From an uncultured Acidobacteriaceae bacterium (GTDB lineage: Bacteria > Acidobacteriota > Terriglobia > Terriglobales > Acidobacteriaceae), in contig CAIWFH010000008.1 in assembly GCA_903911925.1 (NCBI GenBank), positions 48,931 through 112,930 on the forward strand: a stretch of DNA of 64,000 bases. The letters run 5' to 3'. Shown here one piece after another: positions 28,326-36,799 of the stretch. The position numbers were made by a program, and so were the translations under genes. The notes beneath the pieces are model-generated. The model ran no database searches and was not told the origin of the DNA. It was given only the letters and a program-made list of their open reading frames with translations. Positions within the stretch are counted from its first letter, which is position 1, and each line of letters starts with the position of its first letter.

Positions 28326-30074
28326 TTAGTCCTTGATCCCCAGCCTCTGCTGCCATGCCGTAAGTAGTTCAATCGGATTGCTGCGGATATGAATAAAATC
28401 CGCCACGCCCGCCGCTCGTAATTCCTCCGCGGACTCCGGATTGCCGGCAATGATCACCGGAGTCTCGCGCCCAAGTTCTTTCAATTTGGCAATCACGTTT
28501 GTAGCCAATGAAAGATACTCCGGGTCCGAACTGCATAGGACTATTAGGTCGGCGTCGCTCGCCGCAATTTCATCGGCGTTTGCAAATCGCTTCGTAACCA
28601 GTTCGAAGCCCGCGCAGGCAAAGAAATTGGTTGCAAAACTCGACCGCGCAGACCGCATTTTCACATCGCCAAATTCGGCCATCAAAACGCAAGGCGTTTT
28701 TCCGGTCACGACTGCATGACGTTCAGTGCGCAGGCGAAGCTCTTCAAAGCTCCGTGTCGCGCGCGGCCTCGCGTTCAAGCGCGAAAGGTCGATGCCGCTC
28801 AGCACCTTCTCGGTGGCGTTGGCGTACTGGTTGCTCCCTGTAAACACGCGACGGCGCGAAGCAACAGCCCTCTCTTTCGCCGCAAGCGATTCTCCGAGTG
28901 CGCGCACAAGCACTGCATCCGTCACAGCCTTGAGGTAGCCTCCCGCCGCTTCAATCGTCTGCATCCGCTTCCATCCCTCGCGGGAAATGAAATCGGTAAA
29001 TGTCTCGATGCAATACGATCCAGCGCCTGGATCAGCGACTCTAGACAAAAGTGCTTCCTGCTTCAGCAGTATCTGCGTATTCCGCGCAAGGCGGCGACTG
29101 GCCGCATCCGGCATCTTGTAACACTCATCAAAGGGTGCGACGGAAACCGAGTCCGCGCCGCCCAATATGGCAGACATGGCCTCCGTGGTTCCGCGCAAAA
29201 TGTTGACGTGTGGATCGTATACGGTCTCGTTCCAGCGTGAAGTGCGCGCATGAATGCGAGTCGCGGCGCTTTCGTGCGCTCCGCCGAAGCTCTCCACTGC
29301 GCGCGCCCAAAGTATGCGGAAGGCGCGAAGCTTGGCGATCTGGAAAAAGAAGTCTGCGCCGATCGCAAAGGAGAACGTAACAGAGGTAGCGGCTCGGTTG
29401 ACATCGATCTTGCGGTCTTGCATCGCAGCCAGAAAATCAATCCCCGCCGCCAATGCGAACGCAACCTCCTCAACGGCGGTGGCTCCAGCCTCTTCAAATT
29501 TCTCCCCGTGGATAGTAAATGGAGTGAGCCCCGAAGGTGCCAGTTGCAAAGCCTCCGATGCAAAGTCCAGGTCAGCGAGTGGATCGAATCCCGTCGACAC
29601 CTCAGATAGTGCCTGCCGCTGACTCAACCGTTCAATCAGAAGGCGAAGAAGCGGTTCCGTCACGCACTCAAAATGGACTGGCACTTCTTGCAGGTTCGCC
29701 AGGAGCATTCCCAGGTCCGACGCATTGCTGACGAACACATCGCTGAATGCAATCTCTTCGGCTCCATCAGCTATGGCTGTTTGCGCCGCACGATTTGCCT
29801 GCTCCGGATTTGTCTCGTCAATCTCTTCTCGAATGCGCCAATCGCCTATCGATCGTGCGCCCCGCGCGTAGGGAAAATCACCGGGCGCTGCGTCAACGTA
29901 TTCAATTCCCGCCGTGTCTTCGGCCCTGTAGTAGGGCCTTACCGCGAGACCTTCATCTGTTCGCGAGACAAGCCTTTTGGCATAATCCGCGCCCTTCAAG
30001 TCCCTGGCAATTACTGCTTCCCATTCCCCGGTGCTAACCGGGGGAAACTCCGTGAGCAGGTTTTCCGTAGCCAT
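28326..30074 (-). CDS. mutA: methylmalonyl-CoA mutase, small (non-catalytic) subunit
   Basis: 582 residues. It aligns with the mutase fold, with an N-terminal arm, then a TIM barrel ([35 protein letters not shown]) and a C-terminal Rossmann domain. Where the catalytic subunit has GQDGHDRG, this chain reads [11 protein letters not shown]. The cobalt-ligating His is missing and it cannot bind cobalamin in the normal way, as is known for MutA-type small subunits of heterodimeric mutases. It starts 6 bases after the epimerase gene and ends 1 base before the large-subunit start, so the two should be made together. Confidence 0.93.
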   Translation of the reverse strand: MATENLLTEFPPVSTGEWEAVIARDLKGADYAKRLVSRTDEGLAVRPYYRAEDTAGIEYVDAAPGDFPYARGARSIGDWRIREEIDETNPEQANRAAQTAIADGAEEIAFSDVFVSNASDLGMLLANLQEVPVHFECVTEPLLRLLIERLSQRQALSEVSTGFDPLADLDFASEALQLAPSGLTPFTIHGEKFEEAGATAVEEVAFALAAGIDFLAAMQDRKIDVNRAATSVTFSFAIGADFFFQIAKLRAFRILWARAVESFGGAHESAATRIHARTSRWNETVYDPHVNILRGTTEAMSAILGGADSVSVAPFDECYKMPDAASRRLARNTQILLKQEALLSRVADPGAGSYCIETFTDFISREGWKRMQTIEAAGGYLKAVTDAVLVRALGESLAAKERAVASRRRVFTGSNQYANATEKVLSGIDLSRLNARPRATRSFEELRLRTERHAVVTGKTPCVLMAEFGDVKMRSARSSFATNFFACAGFELVTKRFANADEIAASDADLIVLCSSDPEYLSLATNVIAKLKELGRETPVIIAGNPESAEELRAAGVADFIHIRSNPIELLTAWQQRLGIKD

Positions 30075-30080
30075 CTCTCG

Positions 30081-30557
30081 TCACCTGCCCCGTGGATCTT
30101 CAACGATTTCAATCAGAAGTCCAAACGGATTGTCGACCCGCGACTTGGGATGAACGAAGAACACCGTCGTTCCGCGCGAGCCTTTGCGGGGAGCCTTGTC
30201 GATAATCTGAAATCCGCTAGCCACCATCGCATCAAAAGCCTGCTGCGCGCTGTCCACGCGAAAAGCGACGTGGGCCAGTCCGCCTCGGCCGCCGTTTCTT
30301 TCAATCAGCTTCTGCACCGGCGACTCAGGCGTCAGCGGCTCAAGCAACTGGATCAGATTCGGCCCGTCGCCCACCTGCAGCAACGCTTCGCGCACCTGGT
30401 CGTTGCCCAGCACCTCTTCGCGGTGGATTTCGCGAAAACCGAGCATTTCATAAGCCTTTACCTGGCCGTCCAGGTCGCCCTGCTTCACGGCAATCGCAAC
30501 ATGGTCCACAAACTTGATTCCCGGAACCTGTTTCAACTCATCTTGAACACTCGTCAT
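30081..30557 (-). CDS. mce: methylmalonyl-CoA epimerase
   Basis: 158 residues of the vicinal-oxygen-chelate (glyoxalase) fold. The metal ligands expected for the family are visible: His in FVDHVAIAV near residue 18, His in GLAHVAFRV near 96, and Glu in LLIEIVE near the C-terminus. It converts (S)- to (R)-methylmalonyl-CoA, the form used by the mutase. It sits between the biotin-carrier gene (49 bases upstream) and mutA (6 bases downstream). The N-terminal dozen residues before FVDH are a little longer than in many epimerases. Confidence 0.92.
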   Translation of the reverse strand: MTSVQDELKQVPGIKFVDHVAIAVKQGDLDGQVKAYEMLGFREIHREEVLGNDQVREALLQVGDGPNLIQLLEPLTPESPVQKLIERNGGRGGLAHVAFRVDSAQQAFDAMVASGFQIIDKAPRKGSRGTTVFFVHPKSRVDNPFGLLIEIVEDPRGR

Positions 30558-30605
30558 CTTTTACCCGATTTTTCCTTGCCGCTCAGTTGGCTTGAGATGC
30601 AGATA

Positions 30606-31001
30606 TTATTCGAACTCAACAAGAACCTGGTTCAACTTCACTGAGTCCCCGTGGGCTACATGAACACACTTCACAATGCCCGCATGCGGAGCCGTGATGT
30701 TCGTCTCCATCTTCATCGCCTCAAGGACCATGATTGGATCGTTTGCCTCAACCGCCTGTCCCGGCTCAACCTGTACTTTGATCACCAGGCCGGTCACCGG
30801 GCTTATGCAGAACTTTCCTTCGTTTTCAAACTGGTCCGCGAACTGCGCCGCAGCGAATGCGTCCGGAACTGGGATCGGCTGAGAGATCGCAGGAGCTGGC
30901 TGATATGACCCATGTTGCGGGGAGCGCGGGCTCTCGTCCTCTTCAAGGACTTCAACTTCAACCTCGTAGGTCTTTCCGGCAACTGTAACCTGAAGCTTCA
31001 A
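30606..31001 (-). CDS. biotin carboxyl carrier protein of an acyl-CoA carboxylase/decarboxylase
   Basis: 131 residues. The C-terminal biotinyl domain carries LEAMKMET with the acceptor lysine K97. It is preceded by a Pro/Gln/Ala-rich flexible linker (about 25-55) and a short N-terminal beta segment beginning MKLQVTVAGKTYEVEVEV. Such carriers move carboxybiotin between a biotin carboxylase or decarboxylase site and the carboxyltransferase. The carboxyltransferase gene is two genes upstream. The layout of small N-domain, Pro linker and biotinyl domain is that of methylmalonyl-CoA or glutaconyl-CoA decarboxylase gamma subunits and of propionyl-CoA carboxylase carriers. The sequence alone does not decide between them. 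Confidence 0.92.
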   Translation of the reverse strand: MKLQVTVAGKTYEVEVEVLEEDESPRSPQHGSYQPAPAISQPIPVPDAFAAAQFADQFENEGKFCISPVTGLVIKVQVEPGQAVEANDPIMVLEAMKMETNITAPHAGIVKCVHVAHGDSVKLNQVLVEFE

Positions 31002-31040
31002 TTTATTGCTTCCTTTCTTTTGAGGGGCCCCGCTTGAGCC

Positions 31041-31499
31041 TCAGCGTCCCGATCGCAGGTTGTGTGAGGCCTGTACGAAGACGCGCCCCTGTTGCGACCA
31101 GGCGTTGACGCCCTCTTCAGGGGACTGGAGCAGCTTTGCCGTAAGTATGCGGACCTTCTTGCCCAGAAAGGCCGTCGCTGCTGCTGAAATCACCGCCATG
31201 ATTTCGGCGGTGACATCCTCATCATCCAGCTGTGGCGATTCGTCCGCGGTTGCGGCGGCAGCTTCCAGATCGAATTCTGTTGCGACCATCGGCGGTGTTT
31301 CGCGGGTTAAGCTGAGTTCGGCCACTTTGGTTTGCAGAGACCCGACTGCTACTGCCAGCGCGCCGAGTTGGCGTTCCGTTTCCAGTTGCCGCTCCGCAAG
31401 AGTCCGCCGAAGAGCGCGGTGCAAAACGGCGTAGGCAACCGCCCAGCCGGCCGCAACCAACACCGTCACTGCTGCCAAATCTACCCGGTTCATTGCCAC
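31041..31499 (-). CDS. OadG-like single-span membrane protein in the carboxylase operon
   Basis: 152 residues. One N-terminal membrane helix (about 8-26: AAVTVLVAAGWAVAYAV) is followed by a coiled-coil-like stretch (about 28-65), an acidic linker (ESPQLDDEDVTAE), and EIMAVISAAATAFLGKKVRI, then GVNAWSQQGR near the end. The 'I-AAIsAAatafLG' stretch with a following W and GR resembles the C-terminal part of gamma/delta subunits of sodium-pumping oxaloacetate or methylmalonyl-CoA decarboxylases, which help assemble the complex. The similarity is judged by eye and is modest. It lies 13 bases after the carboxyltransferase gene and 39 bases before the biotin-carrier gene. Confidence 0.6.
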   Translation of the reverse strand: MAMNRVDLAAVTVLVAAGWAVAYAVLHRALRRTLAERQLETERQLGALAVAVGSLQTKVAELSLTRETPPMVATEFDLEAAAATADESPQLDDEDVTAEIMAVISAAATAFLGKKVRILTAKLLQSPEEGVNAWSQQGRVFVQASHNLRSGR

Positions 31500-31512
31500 G
31501 CCCAGTTCCTCG

Positions 31513-33087
31513 TCATAGTGGAATCAAGCCATGTTTCTTTGAAGGACGCAGTTCCCGCTTGGCATGCAGCGATTCAAGAGCCTGCGCCAGGTATTTCCGC
31601 GTCTCGGCCGGTTCAATGATGTCATCCACAAGCCGGCGGCCGGCAGCGACGAAGGGCTTTGCAAACGCATCGCGATACTCGTCAACCAGTTCCTGGCGGC
31701 GCTCTTCCTTATTCTCCGCCGCATCGATCTCCCGCCGGAAAACAATTTCGGCTGCGCCCTCGGCGCCCATGACTGCAATCTCGGCTGTGGGCCATGCGAC
31801 GACGCGGTCCGCGCCAAGATCTTTGCAGCACATGGCGATATACGCACCGCCATAGGCCTTGCGCAACACAACCGTGATCTTCGGAACCGTCGCGGCCGAG
31901 TAGGCAAACAACAACTTGGCGCCGTGGCGAATGATGCCTCCGCGTTCCTGTTCCACACCGGGAAGAAATCCCGGCACATCGACGAAAGTGAGCAGCGGAA
32001 TGTTGAAGGCATTGCAGAAGCGGACAAACCGAGCCGATTTGTCAGATGCGTTGATGTCCAGCGCTCCGGCCAGGTAACACGGCTGGTTGGCGACAATTCC
32101 CACAGGGCGGCCCTGTAGGCGCCCGAAGCCGATGACAATATTGGGAGCGAATCCAGGCTGTATCTCGAGAAAGTCCTCGTGGTCCAGAACCCGCGTTAAG
32201 ACGCCGCGGACGTCGTAAGCAACCTTGGGGTCAACCGGAATCACGTTATTCATGTCAGGGTCGGATTTGAGCTTGGCGTTGAATGCGGCCCGGGGCGGGT
32301 CTTCGAGATTGTTCGAAGGCAGAAAGCTCAGCAGCCGCTTGCAGATTTGAATCGCTTCGTCGTCGTCGCGGGCCACAAAGTGTACGACCCCCGCATTGTT
32401 CATTTGCGATTGGGCCCCGCCCAGTTCCTCGGCCGAAACAACTTCGCCGGTAACCTGCTTGATGACCTGAGGCCCGGTAATAAACATCTGCGCCTGCCGG
32501 GTCTGGATCACAAAGTCGGTGAGTGCCGGACTGTACGCGGCGCCCCCGGCGCAGGGGCCGCAAATCAGCGAAATCTGCGGCACCGTTCCTGAAAGCATCA
32601 CATTGTTGTAGAAAACCCTTGCATATCCGGCTAGGCTGTCGATGCCCTCTTGAACGCGTGCGCCGCCGGAGTCGTTGATAAAAACAAACGGGCTCCCGGT
32701 TTTGAGCGACAGGCCGAGCATATCGGCAACCTTATTACTGTGCGTCTCGCCGGCTGCCCCACCCAGAACCGTAAAATCCTGGCTGGCCAGGTGCACCAGG
32801 CGCCCGTCGATCGTTGCGCAACCTGTCACAACGCCATCGGCGGGGAGCTTCTTGTCGGCCATCCCGAAATAAGTGGCGCGATGCAGGGCAAACAGCCCTA
32901 TCTCCTGGAAGCTGCCCTTATCCACCAACTGGTCCACGCGTTCTCGCGCGGTCTGCTTGCCTGAGGCGTGTTGTTTCCCGATGCGCTCTTTGCCGCCGCC
33001 GAGTTCGAGTTCGGTGCGTTTTGCGCGAAGGTCCGCAACATTGTCGGCCATCGTTTTCTTCTTCGGAGTTTCTGCCTGCTTGGCCAT
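31513..33087 (-). CDS. acyl-CoA carboxylase carboxyltransferase subunit (propionyl-CoA carboxylase beta / MmdA-like)
   Basis: 524 residues from ATG at 33087, chosen because AGGAGCAGGG precedes it; 44 codons of open frame upstream look non-coding. Two crotonase-like halves are present. The first has the oxyanion-hole segment NDSGGARVQEG and the CGPCAGGAAYSPAL loop. The second has FVDVPGFLPGVEQE and AYGGAYIAMC. These are the hallmarks of the biotin-dependent carboxyltransferase that moves CO2 between carboxybiotin and propionyl-CoA/methylmalonyl-CoA. It leads the operon with the carrier, epimerase, mutase and MeaB. No biotin carboxylase gene is in the window. Confidence 0.94.
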   Translation of the reverse strand: MAKQAETPKKKTMADNVADLRAKRTELELGGGKERIGKQHASGKQTARERVDQLVDKGSFQEIGLFALHRATYFGMADKKLPADGVVTGCATIDGRLVHLASQDFTVLGGAAGETHSNKVADMLGLSLKTGSPFVFINDSGGARVQEGIDSLAGYARVFYNNVMLSGTVPQISLICGPCAGGAAYSPALTDFVIQTRQAQMFITGPQVIKQVTGEVVSAEELGGAQSQMNNAGVVHFVARDDDEAIQICKRLLSFLPSNNLEDPPRAAFNAKLKSDPDMNNVIPVDPKVAYDVRGVLTRVLDHEDFLEIQPGFAPNIVIGFGRLQGRPVGIVANQPCYLAGALDINASDKSARFVRFCNAFNIPLLTFVDVPGFLPGVEQERGGIIRHGAKLLFAYSAATVPKITVVLRKAYGGAYIAMCCKDLGADRVVAWPTAEIAVMGAEGAAEIVFRREIDAAENKEERRQELVDEYRDAFAKPFVAAGRRLVDDIIEPAETRKYLAQALESLHAKRELRPSKKHGLIPL

Positions 33088-33571
33088 CCCTGCTCCTGAT
33101 TCAGTCGGAATGAATGTGATTCTGGTCCTTCGGCTCCAAATATCGGTTTCACGGCAATCATTGCCTTGCAGCACCATGACCCGATTCGAATCGACGCACA
33201 ATGTGCGCCCGCCGTTCAAGGACTGCCGGAGATGCGGGCTTCCGTACCGGCCTGGACGGATCCCTGTCCGGGGTTTCTAAGTGTCCGGGCACGACCGCGA
33301 AAGACCAACTGCCGCCCGCGAACATGGCTCGGTTCGCCACGTCCACACCGCTGCCATTGTATCGTCCCGCGGGTAGCCGGAATGTGACCAAATTCACTAA
33401 CGCTTGTCTGGGGGGGAGGCGCCGTCCGGCTGCGAACACGGCAAATGGGAGGACAGTTGCTTTGAAAGAGCACGGCTTCAAAGCCATGCCCTTTCAAAAC
33501 CACGTTATTTCTCGCTCAAGGAGTGCTTTTCCGTAGCCCATAAAACTGGCTGCGAACTGATTTGGCGCTGC
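33088..33571. other. 484-bp intergenic region between NHL-protein and carboxyltransferase genes
   Basis: Nothing in it looks coding on either strand. It holds the long inverted repeat at 33461-33498 and the upstream region of the methylmalonyl-CoA operon. No clear -35/-10 pair or riboswitch-like fold was recognised by eye. Confidence 0.5.
33461..33498. repeat. 38-bp inverted repeat (18-bp arms, 2-base loop)
   Basis: The left arm TTTGAAAGAGCACGGCTT and right arm AAGCCATGCCCTTTCAAA pair with only two non-Watson-Crick positions, around the loop CA. It lies 74 bases beyond the 3' end of the NHL-protein gene on the minus strand. It could end that transcript, though no T run follows. The tight loop and the region it lies in also fit a dispersed repeat element. 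Confidence 0.7.
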
Positions 33572-34885
33572 TTACCGCTTTGGCGCAGTGGGCGGTGCGC
33601 CATCCGCTGGAACTGGAGCTGACTCTGGAGCCTTTTCCGGCGTTGCGGCAGACGCGCCATTCCTGCGCCGATCGGCGGCTTTCTGCAATTCGTCTTCACG
33701 CCGCGCCTTCTCTTCGGCTGCCTCAGCGTCTGTGACGTAGCGGAACATCTGCATCCGTCCAGGATATTGTTCGGTGGTGAAAACCCGGTTCCGCTTGTCG
33801 ATGGCCACTCCCACCAAGGCTTTGAACTGGCCGGGCAACTCCCCATGTCCCAGTCCGACATAGGTCAGCAACTGGCCTTCGCGATTGAAGACCTGGAGCC
33901 GGTCTTCCATCTCGTCCGCCACCCAGATGTGTCCATCGCCGTCAACTGCAATGCCCTTGGGCCGGGCGAGATATCCGGGGCCGTCCCCGTGCTTGCCAAA
34001 CAGGCTGATGAAGTTCCCATCGGCATCGAAAATTTCAACTCTGTTGTTCAGGGTATCGGTCACATAAACGTTGCCGTCCTTATCCAGCGCCACGCCCTGT
34101 GGCGCGCCAAAGTCGCCCGGCGACGTCAGGAAGTGGTTCTTTCCGCCGGTTCCGATGCGCCGCAGAAGTTTGAACGTGTCCGCGTCATAGACGACAACCT
34201 GGTCCTGCTGCGTATCCACTACATAGAGGAAACGGTTCGTCGTATCGATGGCCAGGCCAACCGGATCTACCAGCCCCTCGGTTATAAGGTTTTCCACCTC
34301 GTGCTTGGCGTTTAAGACCACCACGCGCCTCATCTTGCCGTCGGCGACAAACAGCCGGTCATCGTCATCGATAGCGAGTCCGTTGATCCACCCGAAGTGA
34401 GCCTCATACCCGTTGCGGATCATCTGGGTATCGCGAGTCTCAGTGTTGAAAATAAACACCGCGCCGACTTTTTGATCGGCCACGTACACCAGGCCCTTGG
34501 AGTCGATTGCAATGCCATAGGGTCCGACCAACTGGAATGGAAAAGCCTTGGAAAGAGATTTTTCTGTCTGCGACTGACCGCCCGCGAGCCGGTCCATCCA
34601 GGTTGCCTTGGGCTTTGCAGCGGCTGTCGGAGAGTAATCGATCTTCGATCCGGCGAAGTAATCCAGCCAGTGGATGCGCGCGATATTTGGCGGGGCCGGC
34701 CACGCCAGCTTGGTGGGATCGAAAGAAAACTTTCGCGGTCCTGCATCCGGCCCCGGAGGAGCGTCGGCTTTCTTCTTCTTGTCTGCGTGGGCTGAGAAGG
34801 GCAAAGCCAGGCAGCCCAACGCCAGCAGCAACAACACCGCAAGCGGGAAACGGGGGCGCATCGATTTAATGAGGAAGCGATACAT
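33572..34885 (-). CDS. exported NHL-repeat beta-propeller protein (with 16-haem cytochrome)
   Basis: 437 residues. An N-terminal hydrophobic segment (about 12-32) ending SAHA is a signal peptide or anchor. Several NHL blades follow, with recurring GIAID..G.VYVAD and VALDKDGNVYVTDTLNNRV patterns (about 120-375). The tail is charged and Pro/Ala-rich (EKAPESAPVPADGAPP). NHL propellers are scaffolds for protein binding, and the blade sequence gives no catalytic clue. The gene starts 12 bases after the 16-haem cytochrome gene and should be co-translated with it. The pairing of a propeller with a large cytochrome recurs at 46935-49987, which suggests a shared role, perhaps docking the cytochrome at the cell surface (inference). 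Confidence 0.88.
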   Translation of the reverse strand: MYRFLIKSMRPRFPLAVLLLLALGCLALPFSAHADKKKKADAPPGPDAGPRKFSFDPTKLAWPAPPNIARIHWLDYFAGSKIDYSPTAAAKPKATWMDRLAGGQSQTEKSLSKAFPFQLVGPYGIAIDSKGLVYVADQKVGAVFIFNTETRDTQMIRNGYEAHFGWINGLAIDDDDRLFVADGKMRRVVVLNAKHEVENLITEGLVDPVGLAIDTTNRFLYVVDTQQDQVVVYDADTFKLLRRIGTGGKNHFLTSPGDFGAPQGVALDKDGNVYVTDTLNNRVEIFDADGNFISLFGKHGDGPGYLARPKGIAVDGDGHIWVADEMEDRLQVFNREGQLLTYVGLGHGELPGQFKALVGVAIDKRNRVFTTEQYPGRMQMFRYVTDAEAAEEKARREDELQKAADRRRNGASAATPEKAPESAPVPADGAPPTAPKR

Positions 34886-34897
34886 CTTGATCTCCAG

Positions 34898-36400
34898 TTA
34901 CTTTCCGGGGGAAGTGGTCTCATTCATATTGAGCCGGTTCTTGTGGCAGTTGTCGCAAAACGCCATGTTGTTCTCCTGGTCTTTCACCAGCAGATCGGCA
35001 TGGTCTGAGGCATGCGGCTGATGGCACGAGAGGCAACTGAGCGGCGTCTTTACCTTGCTCTGATCGGTTGGGTCCATCACATCGGAAACGGGGTGATACT
35101 CCACCGGGTGGCCCAGGCCAAAGCGCAAAGGCAAAATCGGCACCCTGTTCTTCTTGTAGTAGTCGTCGGGCAGCTTAACCGCGCCCTTGAAAATGGTTAG
35201 CAAGTGATCCGCTTCATCCTTCTGCGGAACCGATTCGGGACCGTGGCACTCCAGGCAAAGCGCATTTCCCTTGGCGCGGAGCAGATGGTCGATGTCTCCG
35301 CCGTGAGGCGTGTGGCAGGTGGCGCAGCCCTCGGTAAAGGCCGGTTGGTGGTGCGTCGGCTTCTTGGCCAAATCGCCAATGTCGCTGTGGCATCCCGTGC
35401 AAATGCTGACCGCGTCGGTCTTCGGTAATCCGGGCTGCTTGCTGGCGTGCGGGCTGTGGCAATCGGTGCAATCGCCGGCCGCGCCGGGATGCGGCACTTT
35501 TGCCGTATCGATCTGCTTGGCCTTGTCGTCGTGGCAGGTCACGCACAGGGTCTTCACGTCGGGTTGGGTCAGCACCACTTTTCCGTCTTTTACCGGGGCG
35601 TGGCATGTATCGCAGCCATTCCCCTGGAAGGGCGCATGCTGGAACTTCACCATCAGTTTGGCCGAGGCCGACTGATGCGGATCGTGGCATTCAAGGCAGT
35701 TGGCCGCCGCGAAGGGCTGATTGTCATGAGCCTTCTGGAGGTCGGCATCTTTCGCATCGTGGCAATCGAGACAAAGCGCGGGAGCCGACTTGGTTAAATG
35801 GAACTGGTTCTCCGCTGTTGGTTCCTCGCCGGTCTTGTGGGTGACGTGGCACGTTTCGCATCCCATGTCGAGAGCGGCATGGCGGCTGCCCTTTTCGGGC
35901 ATATTCAAGCCGGTCTGATGGCAAGAGAGGCAGAGGTTTTCCTTTTCTCCGCCTGACATGGGTTTCAGCAGTTGGTTCTTGTTGTCGCTGACGTGGGGAT
36001 CGTGGCATGTAAGACAGTCGCGAACCGCGGGCGGATGAACCGTCCCCTTGATGGCGGCCGCCTTCTTGTCGGCATGGCAGGTGAGGCAAATCGCGGCGGG
36101 CGTGGCGGTGATCAGTTTGACGCGGGTGACGTCTTTATTGACCCTGATCTCGTGGCAAGACATGCAGCCCGTCTTCATCGCGGAATGGACGGACTTCCCC
36201 TTGGTTTTATCCTCATGGCACTCGAGACACTTGGCGGCATCGGCCTTGGGGTCCAGCGGCACTGGGTGAACCGCTGCAGTGGCGCGCGTCACAAATAAAG
36301 CGAACAGGGCCACGGAAATGAACACGTAGAAACCAAGCGCGCGGCTGCCTTGGCTGGCCACCGGTTTACAAGACCTGACGCGATGATTGAGCAATCTCAT
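34898..36400 (-). CDS. 16-haem c-type cytochrome (doubled CXXCH repeats), exported
   Basis: 500 residues from ATG at 36400, with GGAG before it. A frame open to 36496 lacks a ribosome site, and the signal segment (about 23-42, FYVFISVALFALFVTRATAA) fits this start. Sixteen CXXCH haem sites were counted, in order: CLECH, CMSCH, CLTCH, CLTCH, CLSCH, CETCH, CLDCH, CLECH, CDTCH, CVTCH, CTDCH, CTGCH, CATCH, CLECH, CLSCH, CDNCH. Many are followed by PH (SPHAS, TPHGG, QPHAS), the paired-CXXCH pattern. The long cytochrome would carry electrons in the periplasm or at the surface. It is divergent from the System II maturation genes resB and ccsA. A GTGAT-N4-ATCAC palindrome lies 138 bases upstream. Confidence 0.93.
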   Translation of the reverse strand: MRLLNHRVRSCKPVASQGSRALGFYVFISVALFALFVTRATAAVHPVPLDPKADAAKCLECHEDKTKGKSVHSAMKTGCMSCHEIRVNKDVTRVKLITATPAAICLTCHADKKAAAIKGTVHPPAVRDCLTCHDPHVSDNKNQLLKPMSGGEKENLCLSCHQTGLNMPEKGSRHAALDMGCETCHVTHKTGEEPTAENQFHLTKSAPALCLDCHDAKDADLQKAHDNQPFAAANCLECHDPHQSASAKLMVKFQHAPFQGNGCDTCHAPVKDGKVVLTQPDVKTLCVTCHDDKAKQIDTAKVPHPGAAGDCTDCHSPHASKQPGLPKTDAVSICTGCHSDIGDLAKKPTHHQPAFTEGCATCHTPHGGDIDHLLRAKGNALCLECHGPESVPQKDEADHLLTIFKGAVKLPDDYYKKNRVPILPLRFGLGHPVEYHPVSDVMDPTDQSKVKTPLSCLSCHQPHASDHADLLVKDQENNMAFCDNCHKNRLNMNETTSPGK

Positions 36401-36799
36401 GCAGACTCCGATAGATACGTATTGCACGGCGCGCGCCGTATGACCGAAAGATGGCAGCGAGATGGGGACCACGCGTAACCACCTGAATGAAAACAAGTTC
36501 TCAGGGATATTAGAGCGTAGGGGGGAAACCTGTGACGGTGATTTAGATCACACTATGGGCCTTCTTCCGCAGTATGCGTGGTCAAATCCCCCAAGGCAGT
36601 CCCAGATTCATCGCGCTTGGATCGGAGATAGCGAATGCGCGAAATTTCAGCGGAACTGGATTCCACTGAGTGTTTTGGCCCACGATCGGGCCCTGGCGGC
36701 ATCTCCATTCCGAACTAACGTGCGTTCTATCTTCGATTTACGCCTTCACCTATAACTGGAGCGCCAGTTGCAAGCTTAGGCTTGGAACGGAGAGAATCC
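36401..36799. promoter_or_regulatory. divergent regulatory region between 16-haem cytochrome and resB
   Basis: This 399-base gap must hold the promoters for both directions. It contains a perfect 14-base palindrome, ACGGCGCGCGCCGT (36426-36439), 26 bases upstream of the cytochrome start. It also contains the CRP-like site at 36538-36551. No clear -24/-12 sigma-54 promoter was found, although an NtrC-type regulator is encoded nearby. Confidence 0.5.
36538..36551. promoter_or_regulatory. CRP/FNR-family-like palindrome GTGAT-TTAG-ATCAC
   Basis: A perfect two-fold symmetric site with 5-base arms and a 4-base spacer, equal to the core GTGA-N6-TCAC bound by CRP-like regulators. It lies between the 16-haem cytochrome and resB. 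The same palindrome occurs four times at 54323-54393 and once, with one mismatch, at 45676-45689. The regulator itself is not in the window. Confidence 0.55.
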
